This document shows positions 19,114 through 30,100 of a stretch of 43,294 nucleotides of DNA, one piece after another; position 1 is the first letter of the stretch; every line of letters starts with the position of its first letter. The stretch lies in the NCBI RefSeq assembly GCF_913062725.1, contig NZ_CAJXWY010000037.1:1-43294 (forward strand), read 5' to 3'. The notes beneath the pieces are model-generated. The model was given only the letters and a program-made list of their open reading frames with translations. It searched no databases and was not told the DNA's origin. A program made the translations under genes and the position numbers. This DNA comes from an uncultured Thiohalocapsa sp. (GTDB lineage: Bacteria; Pseudomonadota; Gammaproteobacteria; Chromatiales; Chromatiaceae).

Positions 19114-19842
19114 CTAACAGGCAGATCGGTTGCCATTATCCCAGGAGACCTGGGGTGCCGGCTGGTCACGGTACTGCTCCAGCAGGCGCACGCATTGGGC
19201 GCGCGGGATCTGCTCGGCGCCCGGGCTCAGCAGGTGCCCGGTGAGGACCTGGCAGTCGATGAGCGCAAAGCCCCGGCTGTGGAGGAAGCGGCAGAGGTGC
19301 ACAAGGGCCACCTTGGAAGCGTTGTCGACGCGGGTGAACATGGATTCACCGAAGAAGATAGCGCCGATGGCGACGCCATACAGCCCGCCGACGAGCGTGT
19401 CATCCTGCCAGACTTCGACGGAATGGGCGATTCCATGCACGTGCAGCGCCCGGTAGGCGCTGATCATCTCCGGGACCAGCCAGGTGTCACCGCCATCGGC
19501 GCGGGGCGCGGCGCAGGCGTTGATCACGGCGGGGAAGTCCCGGTCGAGGGTGACGCTGAAGGGTTGTCGCCTGAGCAGCTTGCGCAGGCTGCGCGAGACC
19601 CGTAGCCCCTGTGGACGCAAGACCGTGCGCGGGTCCGGCGACCACCAAAGGATGGGGTCGCCGGCGCTGAACCAGGGAAAGATGCCGTGGCGGTAGGCGT
19701 TGACCAAGCGCGCGACGCTGAGGTCGCCGCCCACCGCCAGCAGACCGTCCGGGTCCGTCAGCGCTTCGCTCACGTCCGGAAATGCGGCGCTCGGGTCGTT
19801 GGGCGCCAACAGATAGGGCAGATGACGACTCGTTCGGCTCAA
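19114..19842 (-). CDS. aat: Leucyl/phenylalanyl-tRNA-protein transferase Aat
   Basis: Aat adds Leu or Phe from aminoacyl-tRNA to proteins with N-terminal Lys or Arg, creating N-degrons for ClpS-ClpA. The 242-residue product has the N-terminal [40 protein letters not shown], the catalytic-region [23 protein letters not shown] and SPGAEQIPR. No ATG fits: the start is most likely TTG 19842, overlapping the upstream gene's stop as TTGA, with AAGGGA about 11 bases before it. The C-terminus after EQYRDQP differs from the second copy and ends at a TAG in unrelated sequence, so the original 3' tail was replaced. Confidence 0.93.
   Translation of the reverse strand: MSRTSRHLPYLLAPNDPSAAFPDVSEALTDPDGLLAVGGDLSVARLVNAYRHGIFPWFSAGDPILWWSPDPRTVLRPQGLRVSRSLRKLLRRQPFSVTLDRDFPAVINACAAPRADGGDTWLVPEMISAYRALHVHGIAHSVEVWQDDTLVGGLYGVAIGAIFFGESMFTRVDNASKVALVHLCRFLHSRGFALIDCQVLTGHLLSPGAEQIPRAQCVRLLEQYRDQPAPQVSWDNGNRSAC
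19131..19533 (-). repeat. Direct repeat copy B, inside intact aat
   Basis: Partner of the repeat at 18137-18539; same orientation, offset 994 bp, no indels. The 591 bases between the two copies contain the coiled-coil gene and its upstream region. Confidence 0.85.
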
Positions 19843-21026
19843 GCCTGCGCCGGTCCCTTGCCGTTGGCGTGCGCCGCGCCGTCCTTGTAGGGGCTGTGGC
19901 TGCGCATCTCGTCGATATAGTCCTCTACGGCGTCGATCTCGTGCTCGAGGAAGGCGCCGATGGGCTGGCGAAAGCGCGGGTCGGCAATCCAGTGCGCGGA
20001 CCAGGTGCGCGTGGGCAGAAAGCCGCGGGCCACCTTGTGCTCGCCCTGGGCGCCGGGCTCGAAGCGCGTGAGCCCGTGCGCGATACAGTGCTCCAGCCCC
20101 TGATAGTAGCAAGCCTCGAAGTGTAGGCTGTGATAGTCCTTGAAGCAGCCCCAGTGGCGGCCGTAGAGGCTGTCGGCCCCCATCAGGCAGAAGGCGGCGG
20201 CGACGATCCGCGTGCCCGCCGGGCCGGCCTCCTCGGCGAGCACCAGCAGCAGATGCTGGCCCATGGTCCGCCCGATCTCCTCGAAGAACCCCAGGCTCAG
20301 CGTCGGCAGGCCGCCGCGTTTATCGAAAGTGTCTTCGTAGAGCCGGTGGAAGACACGCCATTCATCGGGGGTCACCGCATCGCCGCGCACGCGGCGGATG
20401 CGGATGCCCGACTCGGCTACGCGGCGGCGCTCGCGCTTGACCTTCTTGCGTTTTTCCGCCGAGAAGGTGGCGATGAAGTCGTCGAAGCTCCCGTAGCCCG
20501 GATTGTGCCAGTGGAACTGGCAGCCGAGCCGGGTCATCAGGCCCTGCTCACGGGCCCAGGCCGCCTCGGCATCGCTGGTGAACAGCCAGTGCAGGCCGGA
20601 CACCCCCAAGCGCTCGGCCACCTGCACCGAGCCCTGCAGCAGCGCCGTCGCCAATGCCGGGCGCGCCGGGTTGTCGCCGGTGAGGATGCGCAGACCCGTG
20701 GCCGGCGTGTAGGGAGAGGCCACCACCAGCTTGGGGTAGTAGCGCGCGCCGGCGCGCTGGTAGGCGTCCGCCCAGGCCCAGTCGAAGACGAACTCGCCGT
20801 AGGAATTGAACTTGAGATAGCAGGGCGCGGCGGCGAGTGCCCGGTCCTGCGCGTCACGCAGCACCAGGTGTCGCGGCAGCCAGCCGAAGCGCTCGCCGAC
20901 ACAGCCGTGGTGCTCCATGGCGGCCAGGAACTCGTGCCGCAGGTGCGGCAGATCGTCTCCCGCCAGCGCGTTCCAGTCGGCGGCTGAAATCTCGTCGATG
21001 GCGGCGAGTGTGGTGAGTCGATACAT
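19839..21026 (-). CDS. FemAB-like / GNAT-fold protein (COG3146, PF04339 type)
   Basis: A 395-residue protein of the FemAB-like family often labelled 'peptidogalycan biosynthesis'. Recognisable blocks are [52 protein letters not shown], the basic [36 protein letters not shown] and [15 protein letters not shown]. The fold is a tandem acyltransferase fold related to FemX and to Aat; the substrate is unknown. No signal peptide or membrane span is seen. It overlaps aat by four bases, implying coupled translation with a tRNA-dependent transferase. Confidence 0.88.
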   Translation of the reverse strand: MYRLTTLAAIDEISAADWNALAGDDLPHLRHEFLAAMEHHGCVGERFGWLPRHLVLRDAQDRALAAAPCYLKFNSYGEFVFDWAWADAYQRAGARYYPKLVVASPYTPATGLRILTGDNPARPALATALLQGSVQVAERLGVSGLHWLFTSDAEAAWAREQGLMTRLGCQFHWHNPGYGSFDDFIATFSAEKRKKVKRERRRVAESGIRIRRVRGDAVTPDEWRVFHRLYEDTFDKRGGLPTLSLGFFEEIGRTMGQHLLLVLAEEAGPAGTRIVAAAFCLMGADSLYGRHWGCFKDYHSLHFEACYYQGLEHCIAHGLTRFEPGAQGEHKVARGFLPTRTWSAHWIADPRFRQPIGAFLEHEIDAVEDYIDEMRSHSPYKDGAAHANGKGPAQA

Positions 21027-21125
21027 CCGATGCCGGTCTCAGCTGCCCGGCCAGGCGTAGCCCTAAAAGGACAACGGTATGGGCGATTGCCGACATCGGA
21101 AAGGTGTCATCCGCCCGGGGCCGTC

Positions 21126-21410
21126 TCAGCCCGGCCAGTAAGCGAGCAGGTTGGCGCCAAAATCCAGGGCCAGCACCAGGTTGGCCGCCAGCCGCAGCAA
21201 TACGCCGCGCGGGCGCGGCTGTGTACGCAGCGCGGCGAGCCCGAAGTAGGCCCCCACCGCGTTGATGATCAGTCCGAGCTCGCTGGCCAGCAGCAGCGCC
21301 AGCAGCGGCACCCGGGTCTCGCCGGGCGCCGGGCCGCCGCCGAAGATGACGATCAGCAACAGCGGCACCGAGACTGCGATGGCAATGGTGGGGAAATTGT
21401 GGCGGTTCAT
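21126..21410 (-). CDS. Small three-span membrane protein, unknown
   Basis: I do not recognise this 94-residue protein. It has hydrophobic segments at about residues 7-24 (PTIAIAVSVPLLLIVIFGG), 32-56 (VPLLALLLASELGLIINAVG) and 70-90 (LRLAANLVLALDFGANLLA). ATG 21410 is preferred to an upstream start at 21458, which would add 16 polar residues without support. It lies between trxB and the FemAB-like gene on the same strand. Confidence 0.6.
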   Translation of the reverse strand: MNRHNFPTIAIAVSVPLLLIVIFGGGPAPGETRVPLLALLLASELGLIINAVGAYFGLAALRTQPRPRGVLLRLAANLVLALDFGANLLAYWPG

Positions 21411-21474
21411 GGGCTGGCCGGTGCTGGCTGCGGAGATTGGACGGGCGCAGGCGAGCACACTGCGCCGGGCGGCC

Positions 21475-22746
<1,272 letters not shown>

Positions 22747-24018
22747 ATGCACAAGCACGCCTGGATCGGCAGCCTCGGCCTCACCCTCGCGGCGGCGGCG
22801 GCGGCACTGCTGTTGGCCGAAGGGCTGCTGCGCCTCGCCGGTCAGTCTTATTATTGGGCCATCGCCAAGCGCCCTGATCCGGTGCTCGGCTGGCGACCGC
22901 CGCCGCATGCGCAGGCCTGGCAGCGCTTCGAGGGGGAGGCGCTGGTGCGTACCAACGGGCTCGGCTTCCGCGACGAGGATCATGCCCGGCCGAAGGCATC
23001 GGACACTCTGCGGATCGCGGTGCTCGGAGATTCCTTCACCGAAGCGGTGCAGGTGCCCCTGGCGCAAGCGTGGTGGCGAGTCATGGCCGCCAGGCTCAAC
23101 GGCGAGGCTTGTGCATTGCCTTTGCGGGTGGAAGCGCTGAGCTTCGCCGTCAGCGGCTACAGCACGGCGCAGTCGCTGTTGGCATGGCGTGCCCATGCCC
23201 GCACCTTTCATCCCGACATCGTCGTGCTCGCCTTTTTCATCGGTAACGATCTCACCGAGAACCAGCCGGTCCTCGATGCCGAGCCGATGCGTCCGTACTT
23301 GCGCCCGTCTGCGCAGACGGGCGGTGCGTTGGTGCAGGACGCGGATTTCCGGCGCCGGCCGGCCTATCTCGCGGCGACGGCCCTGCGCGGGCGTCTGCTG
23401 CAATGGCTGCTGGAGCATTCGCGCATCGCCCAGCTCGTGATCCAGGCGCGCGACGCCGGGCGTCTGCGCGCGCTGGCCGCGGCGCCCGCCGCCGCGCCCG
23501 CAGCCAGACAAGCCACGGGGCTGTCCGCGCCGGCGGACCCCGCGCCGCAGGAGCCGGGCGTCGACAACGCCATTTATCGCCCGCCGGACAACAGCGCCTG
23601 GGATGATGCCTGGCGGCGCACCGAGGCCATGCTCGCGGCCTTCGCCGATGAGACCCGGGCCGTCGGCGCGACACCGGTGCTCATGCTCATCGGCACGGGC
23701 GTACAGGTGCATCCCGACCCGCGGGTGCCGGCGGCCTTCGCCGCCGCACTCGAGGTCCCGGATCTGGGCTATCCCGTGCGCCGTCTGCTGGCCGTCGCCG
23801 AGCGCCAAGCCATGACCGTGCTGAATCTGCCGGCGTCGCTGGCGGCGCGCGCCGAGCGCGATGGCCTCTTGCTGCATGGCTTTCCCGGCGGTCGCCCCGG
23901 TCTTGGTCATTGGAACGCGGATGGCCACCGCGCCGCCGCCGACGCGGCGGCCGAACGTCTCTGCCCCCTGGCGCGGGCGCTCGCGTCGGACACGGACGCG
24001 ACGGGGTCGGGGGATTGA
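22747..24018 (+). CDS. SGNH/GDSL-type hydrolase with N-terminal membrane anchor
   Basis: A 423-residue protein with a signal-anchor (GSLGLTLAAAAAALLLAEGL, about residues 8-27) and an SGNH catalytic domain. Block I is AVLGDSFTEA (nucleophile Ser), block III is FFIGNDLTEN (Asn), and the catalytic Asp/His pair is NADGH in GLGHWNADGHRAA near the C-terminus. An Ala/Pro-rich linker interrupts the domain around residues 235-270. Substrates cannot be read from sequence; carbohydrate O-acyl esters on exported polymers are common for anchored members. Start is uncertain (ATG 22726 or 22747); neither has a strong ribosome site. Confidence 0.82.
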   Translation: MHKHAWIGSLGLTLAAAAAALLLAEGLLRLAGQSYYWAIAKRPDPVLGWRPPPHAQAWQRFEGEALVRTNGLGFRDEDHARPKASDTLRIAVLGDSFTEAVQVPLAQAWWRVMAARLNGEACALPLRVEALSFAVSGYSTAQSLLAWRAHARTFHPDIVVLAFFIGNDLTENQPVLDAEPMRPYLRPSAQTGGALVQDADFRRRPAYLAATALRGRLLQWLLEHSRIAQLVIQARDAGRLRALAAAPAAAPAARQATGLSAPADPAPQEPGVDNAIYRPPDNSAWDDAWRRTEAMLAAFADETRAVGATPVLMLIGTGVQVHPDPRVPAAFAAALEVPDLGYPVRRLLAVAERQAMTVLNLPASLAARAERDGLLLHGFPGGRPGLGHWNADGHRAAADAAAERLCPLARALASDTDATGSGD

Positions 24019-24194
24019 GGTCGCCGGGCAAGCCTGGCCGGCGTGCGTCCACGCCGCCGGGCGGGCGAAGCGACCGTGCGCCTGCGCCGGTCGGTCGCGG
24101 GCGCCACGCGGCGGGGGTTGATCGCCGCGGGTGCCAGCGCCCCGCGGACACCGACGGCGGCGCTGGAAACCACGCGAAGAAGCTGCGATAAGGG

Positions 24195-24200
24195 TACAAT
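24195..24200 (+). promoter_or_regulatory. -10-like element before ftsK
   Basis: TACAAT (5 of 6) lies 35 bases before the preferred GTG start of ftsK. The expected -35 position has no good match, so this is a weak call. Confidence 0.3.
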
Positions 24201-24234
24201 CTGCCAAGTCATTTCGTTGGATGAGGTGTGCTTT

Positions 24235-26844
24235 GTGACTCAGGCGACCCGCGCAGACCAGCTAACGCTCGCAGATTATTTGGATCGCGCCTGGCGCGAG
24301 GGTGCCATGTGGACCCTCATCTGTGCGGCGCTGTATCTGGTGGTGGCGCTGGCGAGCTACTCGCCGCAGGACCCGGGCTGGTCATTCGTCGGCGCGAGCG
24401 AATCGGTGGCCAACGCCGGCGGGCGTATCGGCGCCGTCTTCGCCGACTTCACGTTGTTCGTGTTCGGCGTCTTCGCCTATCTGCTGCCGGCGATGGTGGC
24501 CTGGAGCGCCTACCTCGTGTTCCGCCAGCGCGCGCCGGAGCCGGAGACCAAGCTCTACTGGCTGGTGCTGCGCTGGGTCGGCTTCCTCTGCCTGCTGACG
24601 GCGGGGGCGGCGCTCGCCAGCTTCTACGGTCCACAGGCGATGCCGGAGCTGCCGAATGGCGTCGGCGGCGGCTTGGGGCTGCTGGTCACCGACTATGCCA
24701 TGCGGGCATTCGGCAGCGCCGGCAGTCCGCTCATCCTCACCGCGCTGTTCCTGGTCGGATTTCTGCTCACCACGGGCATCAGCCCGCTGTTCGTGGTGGA
24801 CGCCGTGGGCGGACTGACCCTGGCGCTATTCCGGATGCCGGTGCGCGGGTTGCGCACGCTGGCGCAGGTACGGCCATCGTTGGCGCGACTGCGTCCGCGG
24901 TGGGCCGCCGCCGACACCGAGATGGAAACCGACGCCGAGCACGCCGCCGTCGAGCCCCTCGCGGCGAGCCGGGCGTTACCGGCGCCACCGCGGGCGCCGG
25001 CGGACGACCCGGTGCCACAGCCCCGGCGCCCCGCGCGCGCCGCGCATGAGGTCGAGGCGGAGACGCTGACCGACTTGAGCGCGTTCGTCGCCAACGAGCC
25101 AACGCCAACGCCAGCACCAACGCTAACGCCAACGCCAACGCCAGCACCAACGCCAACGCCAGCGCCAGCACCAGCGCCAACGCCGGCCACCGCCGCTGAG
25201 ATCGCGCCGTTCGCCCCGGCAAAGCCATCGCCGGAGTGGCCCGCGGCGGCGGGGCGCAAGCCTGGCAAGCCGGTGGCCGCCGACGACCGGCAGCGCCCGC
25301 CGCAGGACCTCGTCGGCGAGGCCGGCGAGCCCCCGCCGCTGGAACTGCTGGAGCCGCCGCACAAGAGCCAGCGCGCCGTCAGCGCCGAGCAGCTGGAAAC
25401 CATGTCGCGGGAGCTGGAGGCGCGCCTGGCGGAGTTCGGCGTCGTCGCCGAGGTGGTGGCGGTGCATCCCGGGCCCGTGGTGGCGCTGTTCGAGCTGGCG
25501 CTGGCGCCGGGCGTGAAGGTGAGCAAGATCACCGGCCTCGCCAAGGACATCGCCCGCGCCCTGTCGAAGGTGAGCGTGCGCGTGGTGGAGGTGATCCCGG
25601 GCAAATCCGTGATTGGCCTGGAGGTACCGAATGACCAGCGCGAGATGGTGTATCTCAGCGAGACGCTCGGCTCGCAGCCCTACCGCGAGGCCAAGTCGCC
25701 GCTGACCATCGGCATGGGCACGGACATCGCCGGCGCACCCGTGGTGGCCGATCTTGCCCGCATGCCCCATGCGCTGATCGCGGGCACCACCGGCTCGGGC
25801 AAGTCGGTGGCCATCAACGCCATGATCCTGAGCCTGGTCTACAAGTCCAGCGCCGAAGAGGTGCGGCTCATCATGGTGGACCCGAAGATGCTCGAGCTCT
25901 CGGTCTACGAGGGCATCCCGCATCTGCTCACCCCCGTGGTCACGGACATGAAGGAGGCGGCCAACGCACTGCGCTGGTGCGTCGGCGAGATGGAGCGCCG
26001 CTACAAGCTGATGGCGGCCCTGGGTGTGCGCAACATCGCCGGCTACAACCGCAAGGTGCTGGACGCCATCGATGCCGGCACGCCCATCCCGGACCCGCTG
26101 TACAAGCTCGCCGACGACATGGCGCCGGCCTTCGGCGACGACGGCGCGCCCGAGATCCCGACGCTCGGCAAGCTGCCCTATATCGTCGTCATCATCGACG
26201 AGCTCGCCGATATGATGATGGTGGTGGGCAAGAAGGTGGAGGAGCTCATCGCCCGCCTGGCGCAGAAGGCGCGGGCCTCCGGCATCCACCTGCTGCTGGC
26301 CACCCAACGGCCGTCGGTGGACGTGCTGACCGGCCTCATCAAGGCCAACATTCCCACGCGCATGGCCTTCAAGGTGTCGGCGCGGGTGGATTCGCGCACG
26401 GTGCTGGACCAGATGGGTGCCGAGCACCTGCTGGGCCACGGCGACATGCTCTACCTGCCCCCGGGTGGCAGCATCCCGCAGCGGGTGCACGGTGCCTTCG
26501 TCGACGACCACGAGGTGCACCGGGTTGTGAGCTTCCTGAAACAGCAGGGCGCACCCGAGTACATCGAGACCATCCTGCAGGAGCCGGGCGAGCACCTGCC
26601 GGGCATCGACCCGGAGCCAAAGGGCGGCGGCGATGTCGAAGACCAGGACCCGCTGTTCGACGAGGCGGTGCAATACGTCGTCGAGAGTCGCCGCGCATCC
26701 ATCTCCGGGGTGCAGCGCAAGCTCAAGATCGGTTACAACCGGGCGGCGCGGATGGTGGAAGAAATGGAGCGTATTGGCGTCGTCGGTCCGGCGGAGACCA
26801 ACGGTAATCGCGAAGTCCTGGCGCCTGCGCCTGTGGAGGGCTAG
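24235..26844 (+). CDS. ftsK: DNA translocase FtsK
   Basis: Septal DNA pump that clears chromosome dimers and activates XerCD at dif. The 869-residue protein is of the short-linker kind: four membrane spans at about residues 25-43, 66-95, 107-128 and 164-183, a Pro/Ala/Thr-rich linker, then the motor with ELEARLAEFGVVAEV, Walker A AGTTGSGKS (about residue 518), Walker B VVIIDELADMMM and LLLATQRPSVDVLTGLIKAN, and a C-terminal gamma winged helix (DEAVQYVVESRRASISGVQR). GTG 24235, with GAGG eight bases upstream, starts just before the first span; the open frame before it has no homology. Confidence 0.95.
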   Translation: MTQATRADQLTLADYLDRAWREGAMWTLICAALYLVVALASYSPQDPGWSFVGASESVANAGGRIGAVFADFTLFVFGVFAYLLPAMVAWSAYLVFRQRAPEPETKLYWLVLRWVGFLCLLTAGAALASFYGPQAMPELPNGVGGGLGLLVTDYAMRAFGSAGSPLILTALFLVGFLLTTGISPLFVVDAVGGLTLALFRMPVRGLRTLAQVRPSLARLRPRWAAADTEMETDAEHAAVEPLAASRALPAPPRAPADDPVPQPRRPARAAHEVEAETLTDLSAFVANEPTPTPAPTLTPTPTPAPTPTPAPAPAPTPATAAEIAPFAPAKPSPEWPAAAGRKPGKPVAADDRQRPPQDLVGEAGEPPPLELLEPPHKSQRAVSAEQLETMSRELEARLAEFGVVAEVVAVHPGPVVALFELALAPGVKVSKITGLAKDIARALSKVSVRVVEVIPGKSVIGLEVPNDQREMVYLSETLGSQPYREAKSPLTIGMGTDIAGAPVVADLARMPHALIAGTTGSGKSVAINAMILSLVYKSSAEEVRLIMVDPKMLELSVYEGIPHLLTPVVTDMKEAANALRWCVGEMERRYKLMAALGVRNIAGYNRKVLDAIDAGTPIPDPLYKLADDMAPAFGDDGAPEIPTLGKLPYIVVIIDELADMMMVVGKKVEELIARLAQKARASGIHLLLATQRPSVDVLTGLIKANIPTRMAFKVSARVDSRTVLDQMGAEHLLGHGDMLYLPPGGSIPQRVHGAFVDDHEVHRVVSFLKQQGAPEYIETILQEPGEHLPGIDPEPKGGGDVEDQDPLFDEAVQYVVESRRASISGVQRKLKIGYNRAARMVEEMERIGVVGPAETNGNREVLAPAPVEG
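25099..25182 (+). repeat. Hexanucleotide microsatellite in the ftsK linker
   Basis: Fourteen consecutive 6-bp units, mostly CCAACG, CCAGCA and CCAGCG, encoding Pro-Thr and Pro-Ala dipeptides at about residues 289-316. The unit length keeps the frame, so slippage would change linker length only. Confidence 0.9.
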
Positions 26845-26848
26845 TCAC

Positions 26849-27547
26849 TTGTTGTCGTTCTTACTGCACATCACGGCGCCCGTGCGCAAGCGCCTGGCGC
26901 CGTGCCCGCGCCGGCGCCGGCGCGCCACGGTACTCGCGCGCCATGCGTTGCTGCTCGCCGCGCTCACCGCGGCGCCCGGCGCCGGCGCCGACGGCGTCGA
27001 GGCGGTCACCGCCTATCTGCGCGGCCTGAACAGCCTGCAGGCGGATTTTCGACAGATCACCATCCCGGCGGATGGCGGCGCGGCCCTCGAGGCCAGCGGC
27101 ACCTTCTACCTGCTGCGCCCGGATCGCTTCCTCTGGGACTACGAAAACCCCAGCAACCAGCGCATCGTCGCCGATGGCAAACGCATCTACATGCACGACG
27201 AGGAACTGAGCCAGGTCACCCACCGCAGCCAGAAGCAAATCCTGGACGGCACCCCGGCGCAGTTGCTGGCGAGCCGCGAGCCGCCGGAGCAGTATTTCGA
27301 CATCAGCAACCTCGAGCGCGATGATCACCGCACTTGGGCCGAGCTGATCCCGAAGACGCAGGACACGGACGTGGCCAAGCTGCAGATCGGTTTCGTCGAC
27401 GGCGAGCTGGACACACTGCTGATGGAAGACCGCTTCGGGCAGCTGACGCGCTTCATCTTCACCGACGTCGACCGCAACCCGCAGCTGCAGTACAGCATGT
27501 TCCGCTTCGAGCGCCCCGCCGGTGTCGATTTTCTGCAAATCGATTGA
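26849..27547 (+). CDS. lolA: Outer-membrane lipoprotein carrier protein LolA
   Basis: Periplasmic chaperone that carries lipoproteins from LolCDE to LolB. Mature blocks include YLRGLNSLQADFRQI, GTFYLLRPDRFLWDYENP, QRIVADGKRIYMHDEELSQV and LRF-type C-terminal strands (MFRFERPAGVDFLQID). A signal peptide is visible (very basic n-region, then ALLLAALTAAPGAGA, probably cut before DG). No ATG fits. TTG 26849 lies 10 bases after GGAG; TTG 26852 or GTG 26882 are alternatives, the last giving a normal-length leader. It is four bases after ftsK, the usual ftsK-lolA pairing. Confidence 0.9.
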   Translation: MLSFLLHITAPVRKRLAPCPRRRRRATVLARHALLLAALTAAPGAGADGVEAVTAYLRGLNSLQADFRQITIPADGGAALEASGTFYLLRPDRFLWDYENPSNQRIVADGKRIYMHDEELSQVTHRSQKQILDGTPAQLLASREPPEQYFDISNLERDDHRTWAELIPKTQDTDVAKLQIGFVDGELDTLLMEDRFGQLTRFIFTDVDRNPQLQYSMFRFERPAGVDFLQID

Positions 27548-27633
27548 GCCCGGCGCATCCTGGAGCTGGAGACGAGTCACCGCCGCGTCCGCCGTCAAAG
27601 GCGGCCCGGCGCCAACGCACGCCCTATCGAGTC

Positions 27634-28293
27634 ATGTTCACAGGCCTGATCCAAGCCGTCGGTGAAATCGAGCGCATCGCCCCCGCCGGCGGCGACATGC
27701 GCCTGCATGTGCGCTGTGGTCCCCTGGACCTGAGCCGGGTGAGCCTGGGCGACAGCATCGCCGTCAACGGCGTTTGCCTCACCGCGGTGGCGCTCAACGG
27801 CGATCGCTTCGCCGCCGATGTCTCCCGCGAGACCCTGGCGAACACCACCCTCGGCGGCCTCGGCAACGGCGCCCGCGTCAACCTGGAAACCGCGCTGACG
27901 CTCGCCACACCCCTGGGCGGACATCTCGTCAGCGGCCATGTGGACGGCGTGGGGCAGGTGCTGGAAGTGCGCGAGGACGCACGCTCCTGGCGGCTCCAGA
28001 TCCACGCCCCCGGCGCATTGGCGCGCTACATCGCCCACAAGGGCTCCATCTGCGTGGACGGCACCAGCCTGACGGTGAACCGGGTGGTGGGCGCCGTGTT
28101 CGAGCTGAACATCGTGCCGCACACCCTGCAGGAGACCATCATCGGCGACTATCGCGTCGGCACCCGCGTGAACCTGGAAGTGGATCTGCTCGCGCGCTAC
28201 CTCGAGCGCCTGCTGCTCGGCGACCATGCGGCGGAGGCGGGCACCGAGGCCATCACGGAGGAGTTCCTGCGCCGCCACGGCTTCGCCAGCTGA
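27634..28293 (+). CDS. ribE: Riboflavin synthase, alpha chain
   Basis: Dismutates two 6,7-dimethyl-8-ribityllumazines to riboflavin and the pyrimidinedione. The 219-residue protein is two homologous beta-barrel lumazine-binding repeats: MFTGLIQAVGEI at the N-terminus, LGDSIAVNGVCLT in repeat 1, GGHLVSGHVDGVG, and the matching KGSICVDGTSLTVN in repeat 2. It opens the riboflavin run here; ribD is not in the window. The 86-bp gap before it is too short for an FMN riboswitch. Confidence 0.95.
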   Translation: MFTGLIQAVGEIERIAPAGGDMRLHVRCGPLDLSRVSLGDSIAVNGVCLTAVALNGDRFAADVSRETLANTTLGGLGNGARVNLETALTLATPLGGHLVSGHVDGVGQVLEVREDARSWRLQIHAPGALARYIAHKGSICVDGTSLTVNRVVGAVFELNIVPHTLQETIIGDYRVGTRVNLEVDLLARYLERLLLGDHAAEAGTEAITEEFLRRHGFAS

Positions 28294-28328
28294 TGCCACC
28301 GGCGGCGACCAACCCTCGCGCTTACCTG

Positions 28329-28358
28329 GTGACGGTCCCCCGGGCGCTATGGTAAATT
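28329..28358 (+). promoter_or_regulatory. Possible internal promoter before ribBX
   Basis: GTGACG (28329-28334), 18 nt, TAAATT (28353-28358): each hexamer matches at four of six positions. It sits in the 111-bp ribE-ribBX gap and would start a leader of about 40 nt. Weak. Confidence 0.3.
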
Positions 28359-28404
28359 GTGGGGCTGTTTTGCACTATGCCGCCCGCGTGCGTCCGTCCA
28401 CCCG

Positions 28405-29535
28405 ATGATGTCTGCCACCGCCACAGCGCTGAACTCCACCGACGAGATTATCAGTGACCTGCGTGCTGGGCGGATGGTCGTCATCATGGACGACGAGGAT
28501 CGCGAGAACGAGGGCGACCTGCTCATCGCCGCGGACTGCATCACGCCCGAGGCCATCAACTTCATGGCCAAGTACGGCCGCGGCCTCATTTGCCTGACCC
28601 TCACCAAGGCCCGCTGCGAGCGCCTGCACCTGCCGCTGATGGTCAACGCCAACAACGCCCCGCACTCCACGGCCTTCACCGTGTCCATCGAAGCGGCGCG
28701 CGGCGTCACCACCGGCATCTCCGCCGCCGATCGGGCCCAGACCGTGCGCGCCGCGGTGGCGCCGGACGCCAAGTCCACGGATCTGGTGCAGCCGGGGCAT
28801 GTGTTTCCGCTCATGGCGCAGCCGGGCGGGGTGCTGGTGCGCGCCGGCCACACCGAGGCCGGCTGTGATCTGGCGCGGCTCGCGGGCTTCGAGCCCGCGG
28901 CGGTGATCGTCGAGGTGCTGAACGAGGACGGCACCATGGCGCGGCGGGCGGATCTCGAGGCCTTCGCCGCCGATCACGGTCTCAAGATCGGCACCATCGC
29001 GGATCTGATCCACTACCGCGTCGCCAACGAGAAGGCCGTGATGCGCGAGGAGCGCTGCGAGCTGCCCACCGAGCTCGGGCACTTCCGCGTCACCGCCTAC
29101 CGTGACACCATCGAGGGCCAGGTACACCTGGCGCTGGTGCTCGGGGAGATCTCGCCCGAGCGCCCGACGCTGGTGCGGGTGCATCTGCAAAACACCCTCT
29201 GCGACCTGTTCGGGGCCGATCACCCCGCCTGCGGCTGGCCGCTGCGGGATGTGATGCGGCAGATCGCCGAGGCCGGCGCGGGCGTGATCGTGGTGCTGCG
29301 CAACCGCGACCGCTCCGACGACGTGCTGAGCAAGGTCCGCCAGCTCTGCAACCAGGACGACGAAGAACAGGCGCCCCGGCTGCGCACCGACCGCAGCGAG
29401 CTGCGCACCTACGGCATCGGTGCGCAGATCCTCGCCGACCTGGGCGTGCGCAGGATGCGGGTGATGAGCGCACCCAAGTCCATGCACGGCATCTCCGGCT
29501 TCGACCTCGAAGTGGTGGAGTACGTCGGCGGCTGA
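28405..29535 (+). CDS. ribBX: 3,4-dihydroxy-2-butanone 4-phosphate synthase with degenerate RibA-like domain (RibBX)
   Basis: The N-terminal ~200 residues are a complete RibB, which makes the four-carbon riboflavin precursor from ribulose 5-phosphate: [20 protein letters not shown], the [11 protein letters not shown] loop, [20 protein letters not shown] and [16 protein letters not shown]. The C-terminal ~175 residues align with GTP cyclohydrolase II but have lost it: RVHSEC..LRCDCG has become [20 protein letters not shown], keeping one aligned zinc Cys, and the QEGRGIGL catalytic loop is missing. This fits the RibBX variant known from Proteobacteria, so a separate ribA should exist elsewhere. 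Two adjacent ATGs at 28405/28408 can start it. Confidence 0.92.
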   Translation: MMSATATALNSTDEIISDLRAGRMVVIMDDEDRENEGDLLIAADCITPEAINFMAKYGRGLICLTLTKARCERLHLPLMVNANNAPHSTAFTVSIEAARGVTTGISAADRAQTVRAAVAPDAKSTDLVQPGHVFPLMAQPGGVLVRAGHTEAGCDLARLAGFEPAAVIVEVLNEDGTMARRADLEAFAADHGLKIGTIADLIHYRVANEKAVMREERCELPTELGHFRVTAYRDTIEGQVHLALVLGEISPERPTLVRVHLQNTLCDLFGADHPACGWPLRDVMRQIAEAGAGVIVVLRNRDRSDDVLSKVRQLCNQDDEEQAPRLRTDRSELRTYGIGAQILADLGVRRMRVMSAPKSMHGISGFDLEVVEYVGG

Positions 29536-29632
29536 CGCCGCTGGCGCCGGCAACCCGGCGTCCGGAGGCGGGCGCGTCGGCGGCAGCGGCACCCGTGCCG
29601 CTGCAATCAGCAACCAATTGCGGTGACAAACC

Positions 29633-30100
29633 ATGATCAAGACCGTCGAAGGCGTGCTGCGCGCGGAGCAGGGCCGTTTCTGTCTGGTGGTATCGCGCTG
29701 GAACAGCTACATCGTCGAAAGCCTCGAGAAGGGCGCCATCGACACCCTGATCCGCCACGGCGCCGATGAGGCCAATCTGCGCATCGTCCGGGTGCCCGGC
29801 GCCTTCGAGATGCCGGTGACCATCGAGCGCATCGCCGCCAAGGGCGGCTTCGATGCCATCATCGCCCTCGGCGCCGTGATCCGCGGCGGCACGCCGCATT
29901 TCGACTACGTCGCCGGCGAGTGCGTGAAAGGCATCGCCCAGGTGAGCCTGCAACACGCCGTGCCCGTCGCCTTCGGTGTGCTCACGGTGGACAGTATCGA
30001 GCAGGCCATCGAGCGCGCCGGCACCAAGGCCGGCAACAAGGGCGCCGAGGCGGCCATGTCCGCACTGGAGATGGCCGATCTGCTGCGCCAGCTCGACTGA
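29633..30100 (+). CDS. ribH: 6,7-dimethyl-8-ribityllumazine synthase
   Basis: Condenses the RibB product with the ribitylamino-uracil to form lumazine. The 155-residue protein has [19 protein letters not shown], the substrate loop [17 protein letters not shown] and the diagnostic [20 protein letters not shown] with its catalytic His, then [17 protein letters not shown]. The stop overlaps the nusB start as TGATG, implying coupled translation. Confidence 0.96.
   Translation: MIKTVEGVLRAEQGRFCLVVSRWNSYIVESLEKGAIDTLIRHGADEANLRIVRVPGAFEMPVTIERIAAKGGFDAIIALGAVIRGGTPHFDYVAGECVKGIAQVSLQHAVPVAFGVLTVDSIEQAIERAGTKAGNKGAEAAMSALEMADLLRQLD

Noticed and set aside
24043..24234. 64-codon upstream extension of ftsK
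   Set aside because: It is Arg/Ala-rich without family similarity; GTG 24235 has a ribosome site and is placed just before the first membrane span.
27548..27633. FMN riboswitch upstream of the riboflavin genes
   Set aside because: The gap is only 86 bases and lacks the conserved multi-helix RFN elements; the ribE-ribBX gap (111 bases) is also too short.
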